The notes under the pieces: generated by a model
Database searches by the model: none
The model's input: only the letters and a program-made list of their open reading frames with translations
What the model was told of the DNA's origin: nothing
In this document: one piece after another, positions 55,515-64,000 of the stretch
Position numbering within the stretch: the stretch's first letter is position 1
How the letters are laid out: the number at the start of each line of letters is the position of its first letter
Made by a program: the position numbers and the translations under genes
DNA from: Alcaligenaceae bacterium
GTDB lineage: Bacteria > Pseudomonadota > Gammaproteobacteria > Burkholderiales > Burkholderiaceae_B
Length of the DNA: 64,000 bases
Assembly: GCA_013416485.1 (NCBI GenBank)
Contig: JACCEO010000007.1
Coordinates: 62,001 to 126,000 of the forward strand
Reading direction: 5' to 3'

Positions 55515-56619
55515 TTATACCCCTTGTTTTAGACTGGCCTGTATAAATGGATCCAAGTCACCATCCAGCACTTTTTGGGTGTTGGATATTTCGACGTTGG
55601 TACGCAGGTCTTTGATACGACTTTGGTCCAGTACATAGGATCGTATCTGATGTCCCCAACCTACATCGCTTTTTGCATCTTCGAGCTTGTTTTGCTCGGC
55701 CATACGTTCGCGCATTTCGCGTTCGTAAAGGCGAGACTTCAGCATTTGCATAGCTTCAGCACGGTTACGGTGTTGGGACCTGTCGTTTTGACACTGTACG
55801 ACAATACCAGTGGGTTCGTGAGTAATACGTACCGCTGAGTCCGTTTTGTTTACGTGTTGACCGCCGGCACCACTGGCACGGTAGGTATCTATACGTAAAT
55901 CGGCAGGATTAACTTCGACTTCAAACGAGTCATCAATTTCTGGATACACAAACACACTAGCAAAAGACGTGTGTCGGCCATTGGCTGAGTCAAAGGGGCT
56001 TTTCCTAACCAGACGATGTACACCGATTTCAGTGCGCAGAAAACCAAAGGCGTAATCCCCTTCGATTTTAATGGTGGCGGATTTGATGCCGGCCACTTCA
56101 CCGTGTGATTCTTCCATGACTTCTGCTTTGAAGTCTTTGCGTTCGCAATAGCGTAGGTATTGACGTAACAAGATTGAGGCCCAGTCTTGGGCTTCGGTGC
56201 CACCAGCACCGGCTTGTATGTCCATGAAGCAATTGAGTGGATCGGCTGGGTTGGAAAACATGCGGCGGAACTCAAGGTCTTCCAGCATATTAGCTAATAC
56301 GGCGATGTCTTCCTCAATAGCGATCAGTGTTGCTTCATCGTCGTCAGCGCTGGCTAGCTCGAACAGGTCATTAGCATCTTGCAAACCGGTAGCCAAGGTG
56401 TCTAGCGTATCAACAATTTTTTCTAAGCTTCGTTTTTCTCGACCTAGTGATTGCGCATTGGCAGGGTCATTCCAGACTTCGGCGCTTTCAAGTTCGGCGT
56501 TGACTACATGCAGGCGTTCCGCTTTTGCATCGTAGTCAAAGATACCTCCGCAGGGCCAATTGACGGTCGGCGTAGTCCTCTAGGTGAGCGGCAATTTGAT
56601 TTTGGCGTTCGGCTTCCAT
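55515..56619 (-). CDS. prfB: Peptide chain release factor 2, with programmed +1 frameshift
   Basis: RF2 recognises UGA and UAA stops. Translation starts at ATG 56619 and reads 27 codons to an in-frame TGA at 56536-56538 in the context AGG-TAT-CTT-TGA-C; skipping the T at 56538 continues in the +1 frame as GAC at 56537 and ends at 55515, giving 367 residues, the usual length. The AGG lies at the classic distance from the CTT. The downstream part holds SPF-type anticodon-like and GGQ regions ([21 protein letters not shown]). Low RF2 should raise frameshifting and so RF2 synthesis. Confidence 0.96.
56536..56550 (-). promoter_or_regulatory. RF2 recoding site
   Basis: The Shine-Dalgarno-like AGG, the slippery CTT (56539-56541) and TGA followed by C (56536-56538) form the standard prfB +1 frameshift signal. 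Confidence 0.93.
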
Positions 56620-56667
56620 GATAGTTCCTTAATGATTCGTGGTGCTAACCCATCATTTTAACTGATC

Positions 56668-56694
56668 AAAAAAAGGGCGACATAATGTCGCCCT
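56668..56694 (-). terminator. Terminator of the TRAP operon
   Basis: Stem GGGCGACA / TGTCGCCC with a TAA loop; on the minus strand it is followed by seven T. It lies between dctM and prfB, both on the minus strand. Confidence 0.88.
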
Positions 56695-56721
56695 TTTGTG
56701 CTATTGGGACCTACATTGGAT

Positions 56722-58002
56722 TTAGAATGCCCCCAAGTTTGGTAGCCACAGTGATATTTGTGGTACGTAGGTAATCAGTACCAAGTAACTTAGTAATACG
56801 ATCAGCCAGGGTGAGGCAGCACGCATTACCTGACCTATGGACATCTTGGTAATACCGGCTGTAACGAATAGGTTAAGTCCTATAGGGGGCGTTACCATAC
56901 CGATTTCCAAGTTGACCACCATAATAATGCCCAGGTGTACCGGATCAATTCCCAACTGCGTAGCAATAGGGAACAGTATGGGTGCCATGATCAGGATAAT
57001 GCCTGTAGGCTCCATGAACATACCGGCAATTAACAGCAGAATATTCACAACAATCAGGAACTGCCAGATTTCCATATCCCAGGCCAGAATTTGTTCTGCG
57101 ATCATTTGCGGAATGCGTTCTGTAGTTAGAACATGAGCAAACAACAAGGCGTTGGCGATGATGAACATCAGCATGATAGTGACTTTCCCTGCATCGATTA
57201 AGACTTTAGGTACATCACGCAGATTGATATCGCGGTAGACAAATACAGCAACAAAAAAGGCATAAACTGCGGCAACTGCTGCCGCTTCGGTGGGGGTGAA
57301 TATACCACCGTAGATGCCACCCAAGATAATGACAATAAGCAGTAAACCCCAGATGGAGTCACGACCAGCGATCATTACTTCACGCATGCTGGCACGAGGT
57401 TGGCGAGGCATGTCTTTGATACGGGCGACAACATAGATCACTATCATGATGATAAGACCTAGCAGTAGTCCAGGCACGACACCAGCCATAAACAGACGGC
57501 CTACCGATGTTTCGGTGGCTGCGCCGTATACGACCATAACAATGGATGGTGGTATTAATATGCCTAGTGTGCCTGCGTTACAAATAACACCAGCAGCAAA
57601 ACCCTGGCTATAACCAGCGCGTACCATGCCTGCAATCACAATGGAACCTACTGCGACTACGGTGGCAGGCGAGGACCCAGACACGGCGGCGAACATCACA
57701 CATGCCAATACCGACGCAATCGCTAAACCACCATGCAGGTGACCTACCGTGGCCATGGCAAAACGTATCATGCGTCGTGCCACACCACCGGTGGTCATGA
57801 AGGTACCAGCCAGGATAAAGAAGGGTATGGCCATTAAGGTGAAGTGTTCAGAGGTTTCGAACATTTTCAGGCTTAATGATGCTAGCGAGTCGGTTCCCAA
57901 TAGCAAAATGGTCAAAATGGAGGAAAGTCCAAGTGCCACTGCCACGGGCATGCCCATGAACATAAAAAGGAACAGTAAAACAAATAAGGCTACCGTAGTC
58001 AT
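56722..58002 (-). CDS. dctM: TRAP transporter large permease subunit (DctM type)
   Basis: Multi-pass membrane protein, 426 residues, with about twelve hydrophobic helices and DctM hallmarks (FMFMGMPVAVALGLSSI, VSGSSPATVVAVGSI, GILIPPSIVMVVYG, MVTPPIGLNLFV). It moves the substrate using the ion gradient with DctQ and DctP. Two bases after dctQ. Substrate class is not readable; DctP-type systems often carry C4-dicarboxylates or other carboxylates. Confidence 0.95.
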   Translation of the reverse strand: MTTVALFVLLFLFMFMGMPVAVALGLSSILTILLLGTDSLASLSLKMFETSEHFTLMAIPFFILAGTFMTTGGVARRMIRFAMATVGHLHGGLAIASVLACVMFAAVSGSSPATVVAVGSIVIAGMVRAGYSQGFAAGVICNAGTLGILIPPSIVMVVYGAATETSVGRLFMAGVVPGLLLGLIIMIVIYVVARIKDMPRQPRASMREVMIAGRDSIWGLLLIVIILGGIYGGIFTPTEAAAVAAVYAFFVAVFVYRDINLRDVPKVLIDAGKVTIMLMFIIANALLFAHVLTTERIPQMIAEQILAWDMEIWQFLIVVNILLLIAGMFMEPTGIILIMAPILFPIATQLGIDPVHLGIIMVVNLEIGMVTPPIGLNLFVTAGITKMSIGQVMRAASPWLIVLLSYLVLITYVPQISLWLPNLGAF

Positions 58003-58004
58003 GA

Positions 58005-58556
58005 CTAATTCCCGTTGTTATTGTTGTTATCGTAGGTGTCGGTTGAGCTATATTTCAATGCGTCAGCAACTTCATCGCCAAGCAAACTGGCATCGCTGCC
58101 ATGCAACTGACGGATAAACACTTGAGTGAAGCGGAATAGCAATAACGCGAAACCTAGGGGCAAGACCATACGCGGTACCCATTGTGGGATGGGAATGTCT
58201 TGAGCCAGAATACCGATTTCATACATTTTTGCGGTGTATATCCAGCCACCGATAAAAATGATGACGGCATAGACCATGCATAGAAACGTGGCTGCTAGGG
58301 CAACTTTGTGGGCTGCGCCTTTGGGTAGTAGCTTGACTACGGCATCAACACCAATATGTGCGCCTACGCGCACACCATACGATATGCCGATAAAAATTAG
58401 GCCAGCAAAGAACCAGGTTGATAATTCTAGGGCCCAGACAAAGCTATAGTTGAAAAAATATCGAGCTACGACTTGTGCAAAGGTAACCACCGTCATTGCT
58501 GCAAGTAAAAAGGCGATTAGTCCTTCTTCAAGGCGCTCGAGCCAAAGAAATTTCAT
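58005..58556 (-). CDS. dctQ: TRAP transporter small permease subunit (DctQ type)
   Basis: A 183-residue membrane protein with four helices and the DctQ pattern (FAQVVARYFFNYSFVWALEL, WFAGLIFIGISYGVR, GAHIGVDAVVKLLP). The C-terminal tail is unusual: TYDNNNNNGN, encoded by an AAC/AAT repeat (about 58008-58030). It precedes dctM by two bases. Confidence 0.93.
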   Translation of the reverse strand: MKFLWLERLEEGLIAFLLAAMTVVTFAQVVARYFFNYSFVWALELSTWFFAGLIFIGISYGVRVGAHIGVDAVVKLLPKGAAHKVALAATFLCMVYAVIIFIGGWIYTAKMYEIGILAQDIPIPQWVPRMVLPLGFALLLFRFTQVFIRQLHGSDASLLGDEVADALKYSSTDTYDNNNNNGN

Positions 58557-58580
58557 GGTAGATATCCGAAGCGGAGTGAT

Positions 58581-58607
58581 AAGAAAACGGCCGCTGTCAG
58601 GCGGCCG
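58581..58607 (-). terminator. Hairpin between dctP and dctQ
   Basis: Perfect 7-base stem CGGCCGC / GCGGCCG with a six-base loop, followed on the minus strand by TTTTCTT. It is a likely partial terminator that lets more binding protein than permease be made. Confidence 0.7.
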
Positions 58608-58635
58608 AAAACAGTAATTTTACAATAGTCTGAAA

Positions 58636-59637
<1,002 letters not shown>

Positions 59638-59783
59638 TTAGGCTCCAGATAAAAAAATGATACAGTTTGCTTAGAATACGAGGTAATGTAGCATGCCATG
59701 ATTGACTAATCCATGCTGCTGATATAAGGGTTATCATGGGTAGGATCGCCGTTTAATCATGAAATCTGCCAGAGAAAACACTA
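59638..59783. promoter_or_regulatory. Divergent control region between dctP and the sensor locus
   Basis: The 146-base gap must hold promoters for both directions. It contains the inverted repeat AGCATG-N16-CATGCT (59690-59717), and CCATG twice with 15-base spacing. Such a repeat could bind the LuxR-type regulator encoded downstream, but that is inference. Confidence 0.4.
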
Positions 59784-60293
59784 GTGAATAAAAATTTTAA
59801 CCTATGGCGATATCTAGGAATCCTAGGGTTGATTCTAGGCACTAGTGTCGTTGTGGCGACTACCTTAAAGCCCCTTAACGATACCCGTACCATATTGACT
59901 TTGCAGGGAAATATCCAATCGGCAGATCCTATAAGCTTAAGTTTGTCTGATCTGCAGGCATTGCCGCAGCATCAACTTGTTACTTCGACTGCAGTTACAG
60001 ACGGGACGTTAACGTTTGATGGCGTATTGATGCGTGATTTACTAGCTAGCGTGTCAGCCCAAGGCAGCACCGTGGTTGCTGAAGCCAGTAATGGTTACAG
60101 TATAGACATTCCTTGGGCTGATACCCAGAATTACAATGTGTTGGTGGCTTGGGCTGTAGATGGGGTTCTACTGGAACCTAGCGGTAAAGGCCCATTATGG
60201 ATAGTTTATCCTCGGGATCAATTCCGACAATTACGGGATATACGCTACGACTATCGTTGGGTATGGCAGTTGAATCGATTAATCATCAAATAA
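59784..60293 (+). CDS. Small periplasmic protein with an oxidoreductase molybdopterin-binding-like fold
   Basis: A 169-residue protein starting at GTG 59784, with an N-terminal signal or anchor helix (about 8-27) and a domain resembling the sulfite-oxidase-type molybdopterin domain: LTFDGVLMRDLLASV, ASNGYSIDIPWAD and GKGPLWIVYPRDQF. It has no Cys at all, so it lacks the Mo-ligating Cys of true enzymes and more likely binds a ligand or acts as a sensing partner. It precedes the histidine kinase by about 30 bases. Confidence 0.82.
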   Translation: MNKNFNLWRYLGILGLILGTSVVVATTLKPLNDTRTILTLQGNIQSADPISLSLSDLQALPQHQLVTSTAVTDGTLTFDGVLMRDLLASVSAQGSTVVAEASNGYSIDIPWADTQNYNVLVAWAVDGVLLEPSGKGPLWIVYPRDQFRQLRDIRYDYRWVWQLNRLIIK

Positions 60294-60324
60294 TCATGTT
60301 AGCAACGTTTGCTGTGGTCACCCT

Positions 60325-61710
60325 GTGGGGCCAAGGGTGTTGAAACTACGACTTGCGCAATCATTAGGGTATGTGTTGCCCCTTGCCGCGGTGGTGACCT
60401 TGACGTTGCTGTTTATTATGGCCTTGGTACGCTTAGCTGAAATACAGCAAGATATGCGTCATAACGTTAGCGCCAATATGTTGTGGGTAGTTACACAGAC
60501 ACAAGCTGAAAGCTTGACTCTTAGTGCCGCTTTGCATGCCGTAGAATCGAATCAGCCACAATCCCAAGATCTAACCCAACAGTTTAATTTGTTGCATAGC
60601 CGTTTGCGCTTGTTGCTGGAAGGGCCACAACGTCGTTATTTAGATCAATATCATTTATGGCCATTATTGGCCCAACCCAGCGAACAGGCTTTGCAGTTAG
60701 GACCATTGATCAAGCAGATTTCTGCTGGTCAGCTACCACCGTCAGTTGCCTTGGATGTGCTGGAACCACTGAACGCAATATTACGTCAGGTGGCCAGTAA
60801 GACTATGGTTGTTCAGTGGGAAGAAATGGGTGGACGTATGGATAAATACCGCGATGCGGTATTGGTCATTATCTTCCTAATGATAGGCATAGTAATTTGC
60901 AGCCTGATTATTTCAGTGCGTATGTTCTTGGCTTTAAGGCGTAATAGACAAACCAGAGAAATGGAGCGCCATGCTGCTGTGCTGGAATCTGAACTGGTTA
61001 GTGAACGCAAAGTCAGCGAACTTTACCGTAGCTTTGGAGCGATGGTGTCGCATCAGTTTCGTACTCCCTTGGCGATTATTGATGCCAGCATGCAACGTTT
61101 GCTACGTATGGGTAATAAGATCGAACCTGATGAAATTGCTCGTCGTGTAGGGAAAGTTAGAAAAGCTACCCAACGGCTTACTCGCCTGATAGACAATACT
61201 CTGATCGCTGATCAATACGTTGATATGGTCAGTGTCAGACTGGAGGACTGTGATTTGGGCTTGTTGGTGCGCGAGGTGTGTCAGTCGCAACGTATTATTG
61301 CTCCGGCTAGCCCTTTGAATATCGATATACAGTCAACGTTGCGGGTGACGTGTGACCCGTCATTGGTGGAACATATCTTGTTTAACTTTTTGTCCAATGC
61401 AGTGAAGTATTCTGAGCCAGAAGCCAATATCCATATCAAGGTATTTCAAGAGGGCGAGCATTTGTGCTGTTCTGTCTCTGACCAAGGGATAGGGGTGAGC
61501 CAAGAACAATTAGAGCAGGTCTTTGATCGGTATTTTCGTAGCGATGCGGTTGCCGCCATACAAGGCACTGGCATAGGTCTGTATGTAGCCCGTAAGCTGG
61601 CTTTGATTCAGGGGGGGCAGATCAGGGCCAGTTCTGTAGAAGGGCATGGCTCTATATTTACCTTGTGCTTGCCTGCAGCCAGTACGTACTTAGCAGAAAA
61701 ATCATCATGA
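60325..61710 (+). CDS. Membrane sensor histidine kinase
   Basis: A 461-residue kinase with two membrane helices (about 11-33 and 178-199) enclosing a periplasmic helical domain of about 140 residues. H-box with phosphoacceptor in MVSHQFRTPLAIIDASM, N-box FNFLSNAVKYS, G1 DQGIGVS and G2 GTGIGLYVARKL. No HAMP is obvious. The start is uncertain: GTG 60325 is used, but a TTG in LKLRLAQ a few codons later is possible. Its stop overlaps the regulator start as ATGA. Confidence 0.93.
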   Translation: MGPRVLKLRLAQSLGYVLPLAAVVTLTLLFIMALVRLAEIQQDMRHNVSANMLWVVTQTQAESLTLSAALHAVESNQPQSQDLTQQFNLLHSRLRLLLEGPQRRYLDQYHLWPLLAQPSEQALQLGPLIKQISAGQLPPSVALDVLEPLNAILRQVASKTMVVQWEEMGGRMDKYRDAVLVIIFLMIGIVICSLIISVRMFLALRRNRQTREMERHAAVLESELVSERKVSELYRSFGAMVSHQFRTPLAIIDASMQRLLRMGNKIEPDEIARRVGKVRKATQRLTRLIDNTLIADQYVDMVSVRLEDCDLGLLVREVCQSQRIIAPASPLNIDIQSTLRVTCDPSLVEHILFNFLSNAVKYSEPEANIHIKVFQEGEHLCCSVSDQGIGVSQEQLEQVFDRYFRSDAVAAIQGTGIGLYVARKLALIQGGQIRASSVEGHGSIFTLCLPAASTYLAEKSS

Positions 61711-62780
61711 GTATTATGGCTGTTGATGGCAGCAAGTCGTTGATTTTGTGTATAGAAGACGAGGCTGATTTACGTGAGGACCTTGTCGATGAGCTGCTGG
61801 AAGCAGGTTATAAGGTCATTGCAGCTTCCACGGCGCTACAGGCTTTAGAATATCTGCAAACCCAACATCCCAACCTCATCCTGTGCGACATTACCATGCC
61901 TGGAATGGATGGGTATACGCTGCTGGATATCGTCAGGGAAACACGCCCGGATTTAGCCGATACGCCGTTTGTATTCTTGACGGCACAAGCCTCACCAGAA
62001 CAAGTCGTGCGTGGTAAGTTGGCGGGGGCAGATGACTATTTGGTAAAGCCCGTTGATTTTGATCTAATGTTGGCGACTATTGCCTCACGGCTACAGCAAG
62101 TGGCCCGTATACAACAACGTTTTACTCAGCAGACTTTGCAACTGCAACGCACACTGGCAGGCGTGCATGAACAACAAATTCTTGACCGGTTTCAACAGAT
62201 TGCCCAGGCCTTTGATTATGTGTCTACTGGAATCGTGCTGCTAGATAGCCAAAGCAGGGTGCAGTTTGCCAATCGGGCTGCAGGTGACATCCTAGCGACT
62301 CAGGGGGGGGTACAGCTTGGGGACAGTTTTTCATTAGAGCATGGGCGCGTAGCAGCCGAGTTTCGCCAAGCCTTTGATACTGTGCTGGTTGCAGGCGTGA
62401 AAACCGACGACGTGGTGGAGTGTGTCACCTTGCCTAGTCATGAGGGCAGAGAGTACGTGCTGTTAATGGTGTGTCCATTGGCTTGCACTCATAGCCTGAA
62501 TCCTAGTGATCCAGCAGTGATGGTCATGATTTGTGATCCAGCACGTCGTTCCTTGTTACCAGCCCACGTGTTGGCAGGCTTGTTTCAGCTAACACCCACA
62601 GAGGCACAAGTGGCTTGTGCGTTTGCAGAGGGTAAACGCAGTGAACAAATTGCCGAGCAATTTGGGATATCGGTGACTACGGTGGCATTCCATAAGCGCA
62701 ATTTATTTCAAAAAACCAGAACCAATCGCCAAGCTGATTTGATAGCGCTTTTGTTGACGCTATCCGTTTTTGACGTATAG
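61707..62780 (+). CDS. Response regulator, REC-PAS-LuxR architecture
   Basis: A 357-residue regulator. Receiver domain (about 10-125) with Asp61 in LILCDITMPGMDG and Lys in DDYLVKPVD; a short coiled linker; a PAS-like middle (about 160-270, FDYVSTGIVLLDSQSRVQFANRAA); and a LuxR-type helix-turn-helix (about 295-357, LTPTEAQVACAFAEGKRSEQIAEQ). The PAS insertion between receiver and DNA-binding domains is unusual. ATG 61707 gives the ATGA overlap with the kinase; the frame is open to 61665. Likely targets: its own locus and the divergent TRAP genes. Confidence 0.92.
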   Translation: MSIMAVDGSKSLILCIEDEADLREDLVDELLEAGYKVIAASTALQALEYLQTQHPNLILCDITMPGMDGYTLLDIVRETRPDLADTPFVFLTAQASPEQVVRGKLAGADDYLVKPVDFDLMLATIASRLQQVARIQQRFTQQTLQLQRTLAGVHEQQILDRFQQIAQAFDYVSTGIVLLDSQSRVQFANRAAGDILATQGGVQLGDSFSLEHGRVAAEFRQAFDTVLVAGVKTDDVVECVTLPSHEGREYVLLMVCPLACTHSLNPSDPAVMVMICDPARRSLLPAHVLAGLFQLTPTEAQVACAFAEGKRSEQIAEQFGISVTTVAFHKRNLFQKTRTNRQADLIALLLTLSVFDV

Positions 62781-62920
62781 CCCAAGGTTAAAGGCGATTG
62801 CTCTTGTCGAGTCCCGTTCGTTTAGACGGCGCTGCTCTGGGAGGCTTACTCTATTATCGTGTCAGTAAGCGCCGGTTGTTGTTCTACCGGCCCAGATCTT
62901 AAGCCTACAGGAGACTAAAC
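62781..62920 (+). other. Intergenic region after the regulator
   Basis: 140 bases with weak inverted repeats (CTTACT / AGTAAG, and GCCGG / CCGGC) and no clear T-run. It ends with AGGAG, the ribosome-binding site of the next gene. Confidence 0.3.
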
Positions 62921-63913
62921 ATGTGGGATTTTAGTATGAGGCGCGCTTTGCGCCTACTGCTGGCGACCATGCCCTTTATTATTTTGCGTTGCGCAGTGTA
63001 TTTTGGCATAAGCGTTGCTTATGTATTAATTACTGGCGTGGGTGCTGGAGTAGGGTGGGGCATAGGGGGCTTGGGCGATTCAAGCTTTCAAGCCTCGGCC
63101 ACGTTGTGGGGCGGTGTTGCTGGGTTTGGCTTAACGGCAGGGGTAATGTATTTTTTGCGTGAATACATACTTTATGTGGTCAAAGCGGGACATATCGCGG
63201 TATTGGTACGCTTAATCGATCAGCAGCCTATGCCTGAAGGAAAGTCACAAATATCCTATGCCAGTAGCATCGTTAAACAGCGTTTTGCTCAAACAAGTGT
63301 GTTATTTACTTTGGACCAGTTAAGCAAAGGGGTAATACGAGCTGTTACTGGTTTGGTACAGGGACTGACATCGTTATTACCTATACCTGGCCTGTCACAA
63401 ATTATGGGTATCGTCAGGGCGTTTCTGCGTATAGCAGTAGGGCTGGTTGACGAAGTCATCTTAGCCTATGCCATACGTACCAATAGTAATAACCCTTGGG
63501 CATCCGCACAAACTGCCTTAGTGCTGTACGGCCAGAACGCAAAAAACATGCTTAAGAATGCTGCTTGGCTGACGTTGATTACTTATGGCTTAGCTGCGCT
63601 GGTTTTTCTTGTGATGTTGACCCCTGCTGCCGCTTTAGTCTATGTAATACCTGGCGCTTGGTCGGCGGGAGGCGTAATTTTTGCTTTGATATTTGCCTGG
63701 GCGGTAAAAGCGGCAGTGATAGAACCTTTTGCTATTGCCTGTTTGTTGCAAGCTTATTTCAAGGTGATTGAAGGCCAAACCCCAGACCCAGCTTGGGATG
63801 AACGCCTTAGTGGCGTCTCTAAGAAATTTATTACACTCAAAGAAAAAGCAACAGGTTGGGCCAGCGGTAGTACCACTGTGGACCCAGCCTCTTCTAATAA
63901 GGAGCAGTTATGA
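62921..63913 (+). CDS. Multi-pass membrane protein of unknown function
   Basis: I do not recognise this 330-residue protein. It has about six hydrophobic segments: two near the N-terminus (about 13-48 and 62-82), a middle amphipathic part with LLPIPGLSQIMGIVRAFLR, and a C-terminal pair (about 210-270), with a soluble Ser/Thr-rich tail. A segment VGLVDEVILAYAIRTNSNNP separates the halves. AGGAG precedes ATG 62921. Its stop overlaps the next start as ATGA, so the two probably work together. Confidence 0.8.
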   Translation: MWDFSMRRALRLLLATMPFIILRCAVYFGISVAYVLITGVGAGVGWGIGGLGDSSFQASATLWGGVAGFGLTAGVMYFLREYILYVVKAGHIAVLVRLIDQQPMPEGKSQISYASSIVKQRFAQTSVLFTLDQLSKGVIRAVTGLVQGLTSLLPIPGLSQIMGIVRAFLRIAVGLVDEVILAYAIRTNSNNPWASAQTALVLYGQNAKNMLKNAAWLTLITYGLAALVFLVMLTPAAALVYVIPGAWSAGGVIFALIFAWAVKAAVIEPFAIACLLQAYFKVIEGQTPDPAWDERLSGVSKKFITLKEKATGWASGSTTVDPASSNKEQL

Positions 63914-64000
63914 GCAAATGGTTGTCGGCTGTCATGGTGATGACAGGAGTACTAGGGGGGGTAACAGCACAGGCCAAACCACCAGCAGCGATATCCCAGT
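63910..64000 (+). CDS. Start of a secreted protein, cut by the window edge
   Basis: ATG 63910 overlaps the preceding stop and opens MSKWLSAVMVMTGVLGGV then TAQAKPP, a clear Sec signal peptide with a likely cut after AQA. Only 30 codons are visible, so the function is unknown. A run of seven G lies at 63955-63961, a possible slippage site. Confidence 0.75.
   Translation, partial: MSKWLSAVMVMTGVLGGVTAQAKPPAAISQ

Noticed and set aside
55515-56619. prfB as a broken gene because of an in-frame stop
   Set aside because: The stop sits in the standard RF2 frameshift signal, and the +1 frame continues without a gap to a full-length protein.
59784-60293. A catalytic sulfite-oxidase-type enzyme
   Set aside because: The protein contains no Cys to bind molybdenum and is far shorter than the enzymes.
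63955-63961. G7 tract as a phase-variation switch
   Set aside because: It lies in a signal peptide and could slip, but seven bases is short and one sequence cannot show variation.

Overview
The window is an ordinary-looking chromosomal segment of a betaproteobacterium. The gene content and local orders (exbB-exbD-lpxK; ribF-ileS-lspA-coaBC-dut; tig-clpP-clpX-lon; lexA / aminotransferase-uvrB; iscRSUA; prfB-lysS) fit Burkholderiales, and Alcaligenaceae best, but with a clearly lower GC content than Bordetella or Achromobacter (about half by eye). No phage, insertion sequence, CRISPR array or plasmid gene is visible. Genes are tightly packed, often with 4-8 base start/stop overlaps.

Layout. 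1-2.1 kb (minus): exbB-exbD-lpxK. 2.1-2.45 kb: a gene-free stretch with clustered DnaA boxes and an AT-rich block. 2.4-5.7 kb (plus): xseA, sodB, a beta-ketoadipyl-CoA-type thiolase. 5.6-6.4 kb (minus): a secreted DUF192 protein and a cold-shock protein. 6.5-13 kb (plus): clpS, clpA, pqiABC. 13-23.7 kb (plus): trifunctional putA, a complete branched-chain-type ABC uptake system (livJ-livHMGF) and an acyl-CoA ligase. 23.7-29.8 kb (minus): ribF-ileS-lspA-coaBC-dut. 29.8-35.6 kb (plus): purN, rsmB, an acyl desaturase, uvrD. 35.6-39.6 kb (minus): ABC-F ATPase, prmB, tRNA-Leu(UAG), a lipid A acyltransferase. 39.8-45.8 kb (plus): the protein quality-control cluster tig-clpP-clpX-lon. 45.8-47.8 kb (minus): lexA under an SOS box, and an aromatic/aspartate aminotransferase. 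47.9-53.2 kb (plus): uvrB, a low-molecular-weight phosphatase, iscR-iscS-iscU-iscA. 53.2-56.6 kb (minus): prfB (programmed +1 frameshift), a short-chain dehydrogenase, lysS. 56.7-59.6 kb (minus): a TRAP transporter (dctP-Q-M). 59.8-62.8 kb (plus): a small periplasmic molybdopterin-oxidoreductase-fold protein with a histidine kinase and a REC-PAS-LuxR regulator, divergent from the TRAP genes. 62.9-64 kb: an unrecognised membrane protein and the start of a secreted protein cut by the window edge.

The strongest unusual signal is in the iron-sulfur cluster operon. The IscU protein aligns without gaps to standard IscU but has Glu at position 37 (normally the cluster-ligand Cys) and Leu at position 39 (normally the conserved Asp), while Cys63, His105 and Cys106 are kept and two extra Cys (24, 57) appear. 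The operon stops after iscA and runs directly into lysS, so hscB, hscA, fdx and iscX are not here, and IscR has an expanded spacing in its Fe-S ligand loop. IscS and IscA keep all their key residues, and the iscR promoter keeps a near-consensus IscR type-1 site. This points to a modified ISC machine rather than a dead one.

Other points worth checking: the DnaA-box cluster upstream of xseA, the long palindrome holding the lexA operator, the hairpins between clpP and clpX, a sigma-32-like promoter and hairpin in the lon leader, and the TRAP / sensor-kinase divergent locus.
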